NCBI RefSeq assembly: GCF_017355835.1
Contig: NZ_JAFEWF010000003.1
Span: forward strand, 186,001 to 250,000
DNA: 64,000 bases
Direction of reading: 5' to 3'
Source: Desertivirga brevis
Lineage (GTDB): Bacteria; Bacteroidota; Bacteroidia; Sphingobacteriales; Sphingobacteriaceae
The translations under genes and the position numbers were made by a program. This document shows, one piece after another, positions 1 through 7,990 of the stretch; positions within the stretch are counted from its first letter, which is position 1; each line of letters starts with the position of its first letter. The notes under the pieces were generated by a model. It ran no database searches. It saw nothing but the letters and a program-made list of their open reading frames with translations, and was not told where the DNA came from.

Positions 1-282
1 GATTATTCGATATTCTCTTGGCTCAAAATTATTATCTCCTGCCTTTGGATCTAGCTTTAATAGCAGGTCTTTATCTTCAGGATGAACGATGTTAATAAAA
101 TCAATATCGAGTAATTCCTCCACTGAGTAGCCAGTTAGGCTAATACATCCGGCACTTGCATAAATCAAAGTGAGATGCGGGGGAGAAGTAAGCTTATAAA
201 ACATACCCTGAAGATTCCTTAGTAATCCTTCAGATATAGTTAAATTTATTTTTTGTTCTTCTTCTACCATTATTTGAGCCAT
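1..282 (-). CDS. PAS-domain protein, N-terminal fragment (runs off the left edge)
   Basis: The reverse strand is open from an ATG at 282 to the window edge: 94 codons without a stop. The translation has a PAS-like core. There is an FYKLTSPP segment, then a GYSVEELL stretch followed by HPEDK, the usual order in PAS folds of bacterial sensor kinases and diguanylate cyclases. No output domain is visible because the gene continues outside the window. A second Met at codon 5 is an alternative start. Inference: the sensory N-terminus of a signal-transduction protein, probably a histidine kinase. The ligand and output are unknown. Confidence 0.7.
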   Translation of the reverse strand, partial: MAQIMVEEEQKINLTISEGLLRNLQGMFYKLTSPPHLTLIYASAGCISLTGYSVEELLDIDFINIVHPEDKDLLLKLDPKAGDNNFEPREYRII

Positions 283-883
283 AACTTAACATTTGCCACT
301 TTTCTAAACTCAGACGATAAGCGGTGGTGCACTGATAGAGGCAAAAGAGAGACCATATTTAGAAAGTGGTACTTTATTTTATAAGTTTTTCAAAATAAAG
401 GGCTTCTTTTTTTCAATCTGATGCCTAAATGGGCTTCGGATAGAGCGATTTCTCAAAGGCTAGTTTTAAGGAATCTCGCAATTAATTTCCTTTTGGTGAT
501 AAAGCTCCCCAAAAATTCCCCATACGAGATGGTGAGATTTGCCCAGTAAAATATTATAATGCAGGATGATGCAGGTTGCGGAGGAGGCGGAGAGTATTTA
601 AAATTGAAGATTAATTCCGTTGAAATAGGTATTGAAAAAATATCGTTACACGTATTAATAAAATGGTGTAATCGGCGGTAGTTATAGACTTAGCAATTAG
701 CTTTGTCGGAAGTACGCTATTTAACCAATGTGAGTATCTAATTTGCACCGCTTTAATACTGTCAATTGTAAACATATTATTCGGATATGATCAGGGATTA
801 AAAGTTATTCGATTGTGGTTAGAGGGATTCGGATCATTGCAACGGGAAATGCATCAATTATTTTATAAGATAGATAACCAATT
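283..883. other. Gene-poor intergenic stretch
   Basis: About 600 bp separate the divergent PAS gene and the first esterase. I see only very short open frames (for example 559-681, 40 codons) with no start context or recognisable product. A weak AT-rich hairpin lies at 372-400 (CTTTATTTT pairing with AAAATAAAG). No tRNA-like fold, insertion-sequence end or clear TAnnTTTG promoter was recognised. The promoter of the rhamnogalacturonan operon should lie in the right part. Confidence 0.5.
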
Positions 884-1666
884 ATGAACTTTAAGATTAG
901 CATGGGGAAGTTAATTCCGCTATTGATTGCGTCCCTTACTGTTATCTACAGTTTTAAGCAGGATAGAAATCCTACGATTTACATCATAGGGGATTCCACA
1001 GTCAGGAATTTTAATAATCAACAAAGAGGCTGGGGTAGTTTTTTGTCATCATTTCTTGATACTACCAAAATAGAAGTAAATAATCAGGCAATGGCCGGGA
1101 GAAGTACAAGGACCTTTATTAAGGAGAAGCGCTGGGAGAAGGTCGATTCTATGATCAAACAAGGAGATTATGTTTTGATGCAGTTCGGCCATAATGAGGG
1201 TTCAAATCCCGATACCTCCAGGTCGGGATACCGTGGTGTATTGCGTGGTACTGGGGAAGAAACGAAAGAGCTTACGTGGAGGGACGGCACAGTTGAGACA
1301 GTGCATACGTATGGGTGGTATATTCGAAAATTTATAAGAGAAACAAAGGCAAAAGGAGCCACACCCATCGTTATTTCCATGATTCCCCGTAACCAGTGGA
1401 AGGAAGGAAAAGTGTTACGTGCTAACGAGAGCTTTGGTAAATGGGCAAAAGAAGTTGCGGAACAGGAAGATGTTTATTTTATAGATCTGAATCAAATTAC
1501 GGCGGACAAGTACGATCAGTGGGGCCCCGACAAAGTAAAAGGTTTTTTTCATGGAGATCACACTCATACCAACGAAGCAGGAGCCCGGATTAATGCAATG
1601 TCGGTAATTGAAGGACTTAAGTTGGACAAAAAGCATCCTTTAAATAAATACATTAAGAAAAAATAA
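884..1666 (+). CDS. Rhamnogalacturonan acetylesterase, SGNH/GDSL (CE12-like)
   Basis: A 260-residue exported esterase predicted to remove acetyl groups from rhamnogalacturonan-I. The N-terminus is a hydrophobic signal sequence (about residues 8-24). SGNH blocks are present: GDS with nucleophile Ser38 in IIGDSTVRN, GHN at 102-104, and DHTH at 225-228 supplying the catalytic Asp and His. This arrangement matches the RGAE/YesT group. It is the first gene of a tight operon, with the paralogous esterase 8 bp downstream. A Met at codon 7 is an alternative start. The family call is strong; substrate comes from family and context. Confidence 0.9.
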   Translation: MNFKISMGKLIPLLIASLTVIYSFKQDRNPTIYIIGDSTVRNFNNQQRGWGSFLSSFLDTTKIEVNNQAMAGRSTRTFIKEKRWEKVDSMIKQGDYVLMQFGHNEGSNPDTSRSGYRGVLRGTGEETKELTWRDGTVETVHTYGWYIRKFIRETKAKGATPIVISMIPRNQWKEGKVLRANESFGKWAKEVAEQEDVYFIDLNQITADKYDQWGPDKVKGFFHGDHTHTNEAGARINAMSVIEGLKLDKKHPLNKYIKKK

Positions 1667-1674
1667 AATTACTG

Positions 1675-2478
1675 ATGAAGCAAGCACTTAAGGTTAGCCT
1701 GTTCGTAGCAGTTGTACTGCTCTCTTCCTTTATTCTAACGAAACCAGCCGATAAACCAACATTGTTCTTAATTGGTGATTCGACTGTTCGAAACGGCCAG
1801 GGCAAAGGAGATGGAGGATTGTGGGGATGGGGGAGTTTCCTTCACGAATTTTTTGATACTACAAAGGTCACTATAAGGAATGAGGCTTTAGGTGGCACAA
1901 GTTCCCGTAGCTTTTTTAATCGTGGACGTTGGCAAGCTGTATTGCCGCAAATTAGGAAAGGCGATTTTCTAATTATGCAATTTGGTCATAATGATAATGG
2001 TCCTTTAGACGATACGGCTCGTGCAAGGGGTACAATTAAAGGAATTGGTGAGGAAACAAAGGAAATTTATAATCCAATAACTAAGCAGCAGGAGGTAGTT
2101 CACTCTTATGGCTGGTACATAAGGAAAATGGTGGAGGAAGCGAAAGCAAAGGGGGCAACAGTAGTAGTATGTTCTCCAATCCCCAGAAACGACTGGACAG
2201 CCGGTAAAGTAAAGCGTGCTGATGAAGCTTACGGAAAGTGGGCTCGGGAAGCAGCTATTGCTTCTGGTGCCTTTTTCCTTGATTTGAATACTCTTGTTGC
2301 TGAAAGCTATGACAAGGAAGGTGAATCAAAAGTAAGAGCAACTTATTTTAATACGAAAGATCATACCCACCCGATAGAAGCAGGCGCCCGGCTTAATTCA
2401 GCAAAAGTTGTAGAGGGAATTAAGGGTATTAAAGGTTTATCTTTAAAGAAGTACTTAAATAAACAAGCTAAAAAGTAA
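1675..2478 (+). CDS. Second rhamnogalacturonan acetylesterase, SGNH/GDSL (CE12-like)
   Basis: A 267-residue paralogue of the preceding gene. It has an N-terminal signal segment (residues 5-22), GDSTVRN with Ser36, GHND at 104-107 and DHTH at 229-232. The two proteins align along their whole length, including the SYGWYIRK and IPRN segments, so this looks like an old tandem duplication with divergence. The second copy may prefer another acetylation position or chain length, but the sequence does not show this. It starts 8 bp after the first copy and is followed after 13 bp by the GH105 gene. Confidence 0.9.
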   Translation: MKQALKVSLFVAVVLLSSFILTKPADKPTLFLIGDSTVRNGQGKGDGGLWGWGSFLHEFFDTTKVTIRNEALGGTSSRSFFNRGRWQAVLPQIRKGDFLIMQFGHNDNGPLDDTARARGTIKGIGEETKEIYNPITKQQEVVHSYGWYIRKMVEEAKAKGATVVVCSPIPRNDWTAGKVKRADEAYGKWAREAAIASGAFFLDLNTLVAESYDKEGESKVRATYFNTKDHTHPIEAGARLNSAKVVEGIKGIKGLSLKKYLNKQAKK

Positions 2479-2491
2479 ACACATAACTAAA

Positions 2492-3649
2492 ATGAATAAT
2501 CGTTCCTTGCTAAAAACCATCTATTGCTTATTGTTCCTTACGGCTACAATAAGCCAGCTGCGTGCTCAAAGTTTGCCGGATAAAAAAGACGTTCTGGACG
2601 TTATGCGGCTAACGAATAAGTATTTTATGAACACTTGGCCTGACGCAGGTAAACCAATCGTTACCAACAGGGAAAGACCAAGTAATATATGGACAAGAGG
2701 AGTCTATTATGAGGGATTGATGGAGCTTTACCGGATAGATCCTAAGAAGAAACACCGGAAATCTTACTATAACTATGCTGTGCAATGGGGCGAGAAGCAT
2801 AAATGGGGATTAAGGAGTGGAACTGCCAGGGAGCGTCAGAACGCTGATGACCAAACTTGCGGACAAACCTATATTGATCTTTATTTAATCGACAAAAAGG
2901 AAGAGCGTATAAAGGACATTAAAACCGCAATTGATGGGATGGTTGCGAGTGAGAGGGTCGACGACTGGTGGTGGATTGATGCATTACAAATGGCAATGCC
3001 TGTTTTTGTTCGCCTCGGTGAGCTTTATAATGAGCCGAAATACTATGACAAGATGTATCAGATCTATAACTACACCAAAACTAAGCATGGTGGGAATGGA
3101 TTATGGAATCCTGCTGATAAACTTTGGTGGAGGGACAAAGATTTTGTACCTCCCTACAAAGAGCCAAATGGTGAGGATTGTTACTGGTCGAGAGGAAATG
3201 GTTGGGTTGTAGCTGCTTTAGTTCGTACACTTCAAAAGCTTCCAAAAACTGATCCGCATTATAATGAATACCTACAGGATTATAAAGACATGCTAGCTGC
3301 TCTGATACCTATCCAAAGGCAGGATGGTTATTGGAATGTTAGTTTACACGATCCTAATAATTTTGGAGGTAAAGAATTAACTGGTACTTCCCTTTTTGTT
3401 TATGGTATGGCCTGGGGAATAAATAATGGACTGATAGATAGAGCAACGTATCTTCCAGTATTAACGAAAGCATGGAATGTTATGACCAAAGAGGGCGTCC
3501 ACCCGAATGGTTTCCTTGGATATGTGCAGGGAACGGGTAAGGAGCCGAAAGACGGTCAGCCAGTAAGTTACACCTCGAAGCCTGATTTCGAAGACTATGG
3601 CCTTGGCTGTTTCCTGCTAGCCGGCAGTGAGGTTTATAAATTGAAATAG
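2492..3649 (+). CDS. Unsaturated rhamnogalacturonyl hydrolase, GH105 (YteR/YesR-like)
   Basis: A 385-residue glycoside hydrolase with a signal peptide (cleavage near residue 26, after QLRAQ). GH105 enzymes remove the unsaturated galacturonic acid that rhamnogalacturonan lyases leave at the non-reducing end. The fold is an (alpha/alpha)6 barrel. Seen here are the WTRGVYYEGLMELY segment and the WWWIDALQMA segment, whose Asp163 corresponds to the catalytic Asp of YteR. GNGWVVAAL and QDGYWNVSL are further family blocks. Length matches the family. The location, between two acetylesterases and the rhamnose genes, fits rhamnogalacturonan-I breakdown. Confidence 0.92.
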   Translation: MNNRSLLKTIYCLLFLTATISQLRAQSLPDKKDVLDVMRLTNKYFMNTWPDAGKPIVTNRERPSNIWTRGVYYEGLMELYRIDPKKKHRKSYYNYAVQWGEKHKWGLRSGTARERQNADDQTCGQTYIDLYLIDKKEERIKDIKTAIDGMVASERVDDWWWIDALQMAMPVFVRLGELYNEPKYYDKMYQIYNYTKTKHGGNGLWNPADKLWWRDKDFVPPYKEPNGEDCYWSRGNGWVVAALVRTLQKLPKTDPHYNEYLQDYKDMLAALIPIQRQDGYWNVSLHDPNNFGGKELTGTSLFVYGMAWGINNGLIDRATYLPVLTKAWNVMTKEGVHPNGFLGYVQGTGKEPKDGQPVSYTSKPDFEDYGLGCFLLAGSEVYKLK

Positions 3650-3726
3650 CCAACGAGGTTCCTAATTGGGCCATCAATGAATAGAGTACAAACAGATCAG
3701 TGAGCAAACAATTATAGCAAAGCACA

Positions 3727-4041
3727 ATGGCAAAGATCGCTTTCAAGATGAAGCTGAAACCGGGCTTCAAAGAAGAATACAAAAAACGCCATGATGAGCT
3801 GTGGCCGGAACTAAAGGAGCTTTTGAAGCAAAATGGTGTTAGTGATTATACTATTTTCCTCGATGAAGAGACTAATATCCTTTTCGGAGTGCAGCAGCAA
3901 AACGGAACTCAGTCGTCTCAAGACCTTGGAGCCACCGAGATTGTACAAAGGTGGTGGGCCTTTATGGCTGATATCATGGATACCAATCCGGATAATTCGC
4001 CTGTAACAGTTCCTCTTGTAGAGGTTTTTCACATGGATTAG
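3727..4041 (+). CDS. rhaM: L-rhamnose mutarotase
   Basis: A 104-residue cytoplasmic protein that interconverts the alpha and beta anomers of L-rhamnose. It keeps the family hallmarks: RHDELWPEL with His22 in the place of the catalytic His of E. coli RhaM, the QRWWAFMADIM block, and NPDNSPV before the C-terminal EVF. Length is the same as E. coli RhaM (104). It lies between the GH105 gene and the GH106 rhamnosidase, whose product is rhamnose. The isomerase, kinase and aldolase of the rhamnose pathway are not in this window. Confidence 0.95.
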   Translation: MAKIAFKMKLKPGFKEEYKKRHDELWPELKELLKQNGVSDYTIFLDEETNILFGVQQQNGTQSSQDLGATEIVQRWWAFMADIMDTNPDNSPVTVPLVEVFHMD

Positions 4042-4054
4042 GATTCAGCTAATT

Positions 4055-6832
4055 ATGAAATTTAAAAAACAGACGCTTCTGGTTTTCGCAGGAATGGCAT
4101 TGGCAAGCTTTAATGCATTTGCCCAAACCAGTCTATGGCCCGAAGTTAAAACAGTAACCCGTCCATGGACACGTTGGTGGTGGATGGGGAACGCAGTCGA
4201 TGAAAAAAATATCGCCGCATTGCTGGAAACTTACAAGCAAGCAGGGATAGGTGGTGTTGAGATTGCTCCGATTTATGGCGCTAAAGGGTTTGAAAAAAGA
4301 TATCTCCAGTATCTTTCTCCCGAATGGATGCAACAATTAAATGTGACGGTTCAAAAAGCCGGAAGCTTAGGGATGGGGGTAGATCTAACTACAGGTACGG
4401 GATGGCCATTTGGTGGTCCTCAAATCACTCCGGAGTTTGCAGCTTCCAAGATAATTGTACAGCAATATAAAGCAGAGGGAGGAAAGACATTTGCGGAAAA
4501 GATCGTAGTTAAAGATCCCAAGGCAAGTTATACGAAGTTCCAGTCTTTAACGGGTTATAGCGATAAAGGCGAAACTATTCTTTTAACAGATAAGGTAGAT
4601 CAAGATGGCACTTTAAAGTGGATACCTAAATCGGGCAAATGGGATCTATATGCAACCTTTAGCGGTCGCACAAGGCAGATGGTTAAAAGAGCTGCCCCTG
4701 GCGGTGAAGGCTTTACTTTAAATCATTTTTCACGCCCCGCTTTAAATGCTTATCTCAGCCGTTTCGATCAGGCTTTTGCTGGAAAGTCGCCAGGAGTAAG
4801 ATCTTTCTATAACGACAGCTATGAAGTTTATAACGCAGATTGGTCTGACGATTTTTATAACGAATTTCAAAGAAGGAGAGGATACGATCTTAGACTTTAT
4901 ATCAGAGATCTTGTAAGTAAAGATTCTACTTCGAAACTTATCGCCCGCTTGAAATCAGATTACCGGGAAACCATGGGTGAAATGCTAATGGATAACTTCA
5001 CCAAGCCCTGGACTGATTGGGCGCATAAATATAATTCAGTTAGCAAGAATCAGGCTCACGGTTCTCCAGGGAATCTGCTCGACCTATATGCTGCTGTAGA
5101 TATTCCCGAATGCGAAACTTTTGGATCAAGCTATTTTCCAATTCCCGGTTTAAGGCGTGATAGTGCAGATATACGAAATGTAGATCCTGATCCTGTGATG
5201 CTTAAATTTGCGTCTTCTGCAGGACATGTGGCAGGACACAATCTGATCAGTTCAGAGACCTTCACCTGGCTAACAGAGCATTTTAAAACTTCATTGTCGC
5301 AATGTAAACCAGAGGTAGAACAAGTATTTCTCTCTGGAGTGAACCATGTGTTCTATCATGGAACAACCTATTCTCCCGAAGACATTAAGTGGCCGGGATG
5401 GTTATTTTATGCTTCTGTGAATATGGTTCCAGCAAATAGCTTTTGGTCTCATGTTCCTGGCTTGAACAGTTATATTACACGAGTACAATCAGTTTTGCAA
5501 ACAGGAAAGTCAGATAATGAAATACTTATTTATTGGCCTGTATTTGATGTATGGAATAATCCCAAGGGGATGGATATGCCTTTGAAGGTTCATGACATCG
5601 ACCACTGGTTGCATCCCACGCCCTTCTATAAAAATGTTACAGGTTTGCAGAAAGCCGGCTATTCTTTAGATTTTATTTCTGATAATTTATTAAAGCGTTC
5701 AACTGTTGCAGGTGGTTCGATCTCGACATCTTTGAATTCGGCTCCTTATAAGGTTCTAATTGTTCCAAAAGCTGAAATAGTTCCCGTTGAAACTCTTGAG
5801 AAAATTCTTCAGCTGGCAAATAATGGAGCCACAGTGATCATGCAAGATATTCCTCAAGATGTACCAGGGTTAAGTAACCTGGATGCTAATCGGAAAAGGC
5901 TCAGGGAATTGTTAGGTAAGTTTAACTTTTCCGAGGCGGGTCAGGGAGTAAAGGAAATGAAGACAGGAACGGGAGTGATACTATTAAGTGCAGATATTCA
6001 AAAAGCACTTGAAACGAAAGGTATCAAAGGGGAGCAGCTAACGAGTTCTGGTTTAAAGTTCTTACGGAGGCAAGCTGGCAATGAGAAATACTACTATCTG
6101 GTTAATCATACGGAGAAAGCAATTGATCAGGTAATTCCATTAAATGTAAGCGCTTCGTCTGTCGTGATTTTAGACCCGCAGACAGGTAAGGCAGGGAAAG
6201 CAAAGTCTTCAATTAAAGACGGGACAACCCAGGTTAGAGTTCAGCTGCAATCAGGAGAGGCATGGATTTTAAAAACATCCCCTTCTGACCAGGGGGTACT
6301 TGATTGGCTCTACCTTGATAATCCGGCGGCTCCAATCGCCATTAACGGAACCTGGAATTTGAAATTTACAAATGGTGGTCCGGCATTGCCTTCTGAGAAA
6401 AAATTAAAAACACTTGTGTCTTGGACAGAGCTTCAGGATAGTGCCGCCATTTCTTATTCTGGAACAGCTGACTACAGCATCACTTTTAATATGCCAAAAG
6501 GTGAAGCAAAAGAGTATGAACTGGATCTAGGGAAGGTTGCTGAAAGTGCCCATGTATGGGTAAATGGTCAGGATGCCGGTATTATCTGGGGAATACCATT
6601 TAAGGCGAGGATCGGACAGTATCTAAAGCCTGGAAAGAAAAACACTATTCGTATAGAGGTAGCCAATTTAATGGCAAACAGGATCAGGGATATGGATAAA
6701 AAGGGTATTCAGTGGAGGAATTATAATGAGATTAATTTTGTCAATATCAATTACCTCAGTTTTAACGCTGCAAACTGGAAGCCTCAAACATCAGGTCTGA
6801 TCGGACCAGTAACCATTACGCCTTTTAGGTAA
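4055..6832 (+). CDS. Alpha-L-rhamnosidase, GH106 family
   Basis: A 925-residue exported enzyme (signal peptide to about residue 24, FNAFAQ) predicted to release terminal alpha-L-rhamnose. The N-terminus has RPWTRWWWMGNAVD, a hallmark of the GH106/DUF-type rhamnosidases, followed by GIGGVEIAPIYG and TGTGWPFGGP of the barrel. The C-terminal ~160 residues (INGTWNLKF, then YELDLGKVAESAHVWVNGQ) form a galactose-binding-like beta-sandwich as in GH2-type proteins. It starts 13 bp after rhaM, and a hairpin at 6847-6876 follows. In known rhamnogalacturonan-I loci GH106 enzymes work beside GH105 and CE12 enzymes, as here. Confidence 0.9.
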   Translation: MKFKKQTLLVFAGMALASFNAFAQTSLWPEVKTVTRPWTRWWWMGNAVDEKNIAALLETYKQAGIGGVEIAPIYGAKGFEKRYLQYLSPEWMQQLNVTVQKAGSLGMGVDLTTGTGWPFGGPQITPEFAASKIIVQQYKAEGGKTFAEKIVVKDPKASYTKFQSLTGYSDKGETILLTDKVDQDGTLKWIPKSGKWDLYATFSGRTRQMVKRAAPGGEGFTLNHFSRPALNAYLSRFDQAFAGKSPGVRSFYNDSYEVYNADWSDDFYNEFQRRRGYDLRLYIRDLVSKDSTSKLIARLKSDYRETMGEMLMDNFTKPWTDWAHKYNSVSKNQAHGSPGNLLDLYAAVDIPECETFGSSYFPIPGLRRDSADIRNVDPDPVMLKFASSAGHVAGHNLISSETFTWLTEHFKTSLSQCKPEVEQVFLSGVNHVFYHGTTYSPEDIKWPGWLFYASVNMVPANSFWSHVPGLNSYITRVQSVLQTGKSDNEILIYWPVFDVWNNPKGMDMPLKVHDIDHWLHPTPFYKNVTGLQKAGYSLDFISDNLLKRSTVAGGSISTSLNSAPYKVLIVPKAEIVPVETLEKILQLANNGATVIMQDIPQDVPGLSNLDANRKRLRELLGKFNFSEAGQGVKEMKTGTGVILLSADIQKALETKGIKGEQLTSSGLKFLRRQAGNEKYYYLVNHTEKAIDQVIPLNVSASSVVILDPQTGKAGKAKSSIKDGTTQVRVQLQSGEAWILKTSPSDQGVLDWLYLDNPAAPIAINGTWNLKFTNGGPALPSEKKLKTLVSWTELQDSAAISYSGTADYSITFNMPKGEAKEYELDLGKVAESAHVWVNGQDAGIIWGIPFKARIGQYLKPGKKNTIRIEVANLMANRIRDMDKKGIQWRNYNEINFVNINYLSFNAANWKPQTSGLIGPVTITPFR

Positions 6833-6846
6833 GGGTAAATAATCAA

Positions 6847-6876
6847 ACTATCCGGGACTGATAATTCCCGGATAGT
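6847..6876 (+). terminator. Hairpin after the rhamnosidase gene
   Basis: ACTATCCGGGA (6847-6857) pairs perfectly with TCCCGGATAGT (6866-6876) across an 8-nt loop. There is no strong T-run after it, so it may be a weak or rho-assisted terminator, or an mRNA-stabilising end between the enzyme operon and the regulator gene. Confidence 0.5.
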
Positions 6877-6958
6877 AATTAATCTCTAACTTACCGAATG
6901 GTCTACCTTTAGATTATTTTAAAAAACTTACTACCTTAGGCTAGATTTTCAAGTATCG

Positions 6959-7990
6959 ATGAAGCCCACACGTATTTTCGAGTTTATCCATATTGATGAA
7001 TATTCTGCAACCCCGAAATATCTTCAACTAACCAATTCTATTCTCACAGCAATAGAAGCTGGAAAAATAAATAAGAATGATATGTTGCCCTCTATTAATG
7101 AGGTTAGCTATGAACTGGAGATTTCAAGGGATACTGCAGAAAAGGGCTATAAATACCTTAAGAAAATTGGTGTGTTGGGTTCTATACCCGGAAAAGGCTA
7201 TTATATCAGAGCAACAGATTTTAGGCAAACGCTAAGGATCTGCATGCTTTTTAATAAGCTGAGTTCTCATAAGAAGATAGTTTATGATGCTTTTGTAAGT
7301 GCCCTTGGAGAGCAGGTTGCTGTAGATTTCTATGTTTACAATAACGATCTTAAATTATTTAAGAAACTGCTTAATAATAAAATGGAGGGTTATTCCCATT
7401 ATGTAGTGATACCGCATTTTATTGAGGGAAGCGAAAATGCATACGAAGTTATCAATACTATTCCAAAAGAGAAATTAGTCCTGCTGGATAAGAAAATATC
7501 TGGCGTAGACGGGGAGTATGCTGCAGTATATGAAAACTTTGAGAAAGACATCTATCATGCCTTGGAGCAGGCTCGTGAAGCATTAAGTAAATACCATACC
7601 ATTAAGTTGATCTTTCCGGATAAAACTTATTATCCAAGAGAAATTAAGAAGGGGTTCTTACGATTTTGCCAACAGTATGCGTTTAACCATGAAGTAGTAG
7701 CTGATGTTAATGCGCTCGATATTCATGAAGGAGAAGTATTTATTAGCCTTATGGAAGATGATTTGGTAACGCTGGTGGAACAAGTTATAACGAGCCAACT
7801 GAAAGTAGGAAAGCAAGTAGGGGTAATTTCATATAATGAAACACCCCTTAAGAAAATAATTCTTGATGGAATCACTACTATTTCCACAGATTTTGACCAG
7901 ATGGGCACGATCGCAGCTAATATGATCCTTGAGAACTCAAGAACCCATGTAGAAATTCCCTTCAAGCTAACTATGAGGAAGTCCTTGTAA
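6959..7990 (+). CDS. GntR-family regulator with periplasmic-binding-like sensor domain
   Basis: A 343-residue cytoplasmic transcription factor. Residues ~10-80 are a GntR winged helix (YLQLTNSILTAIEAG, then LPSINEVSYELEISRDTAEKGY and a GKGYYI wing). Residues ~90-340 look like a LacI/periplasmic-binding-type effector domain (for example the VGVISYNETPLKKI and GTIAANMI blocks). Bacteroidetes use such GntR-LacI hybrids for sugar-responsive control. Directly after the rhamnogalacturonan operon, it probably senses rhamnose or a derivative; that is inference from position. Its 3' end overlaps the convergent otsAB gene by 24 bp. Confidence 0.88.
   Translation: MKPTRIFEFIHIDEYSATPKYLQLTNSILTAIEAGKINKNDMLPSINEVSYELEISRDTAEKGYKYLKKIGVLGSIPGKGYYIRATDFRQTLRICMLFNKLSSHKKIVYDAFVSALGEQVAVDFYVYNNDLKLFKKLLNNKMEGYSHYVVIPHFIEGSENAYEVINTIPKEKLVLLDKKISGVDGEYAAVYENFEKDIYHALEQAREALSKYHTIKLIFPDKTYYPREIKKGFLRFCQQYAFNHEVVADVNALDIHEGEVFISLMEDDLVTLVEQVITSQLKVGKQVGVISYNETPLKKIILDGITTISTDFDQMGTIAANMILENSRTHVEIPFKLTMRKSL

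Noticed and set aside
372..400. AT-rich hairpin as a terminator
   Set aside because: No GC in the stem beyond the ends and no gene ending just before it.
421..534. Small frame beginning MPKWASDRA
   Set aside because: About 37 codons with no homology cue and no promoter or terminator around it.
559..681. 40-codon frame with a Gly-rich start in the left intergenic region
   Set aside because: Short, no start context, no family, and within what chance gives in AT-rich DNA.
3480..3782. 100-codon minus-strand frame across the GH105 3' end
   Set aside because: Shadow of the GH105 and rhaM genes with no protein-like features.
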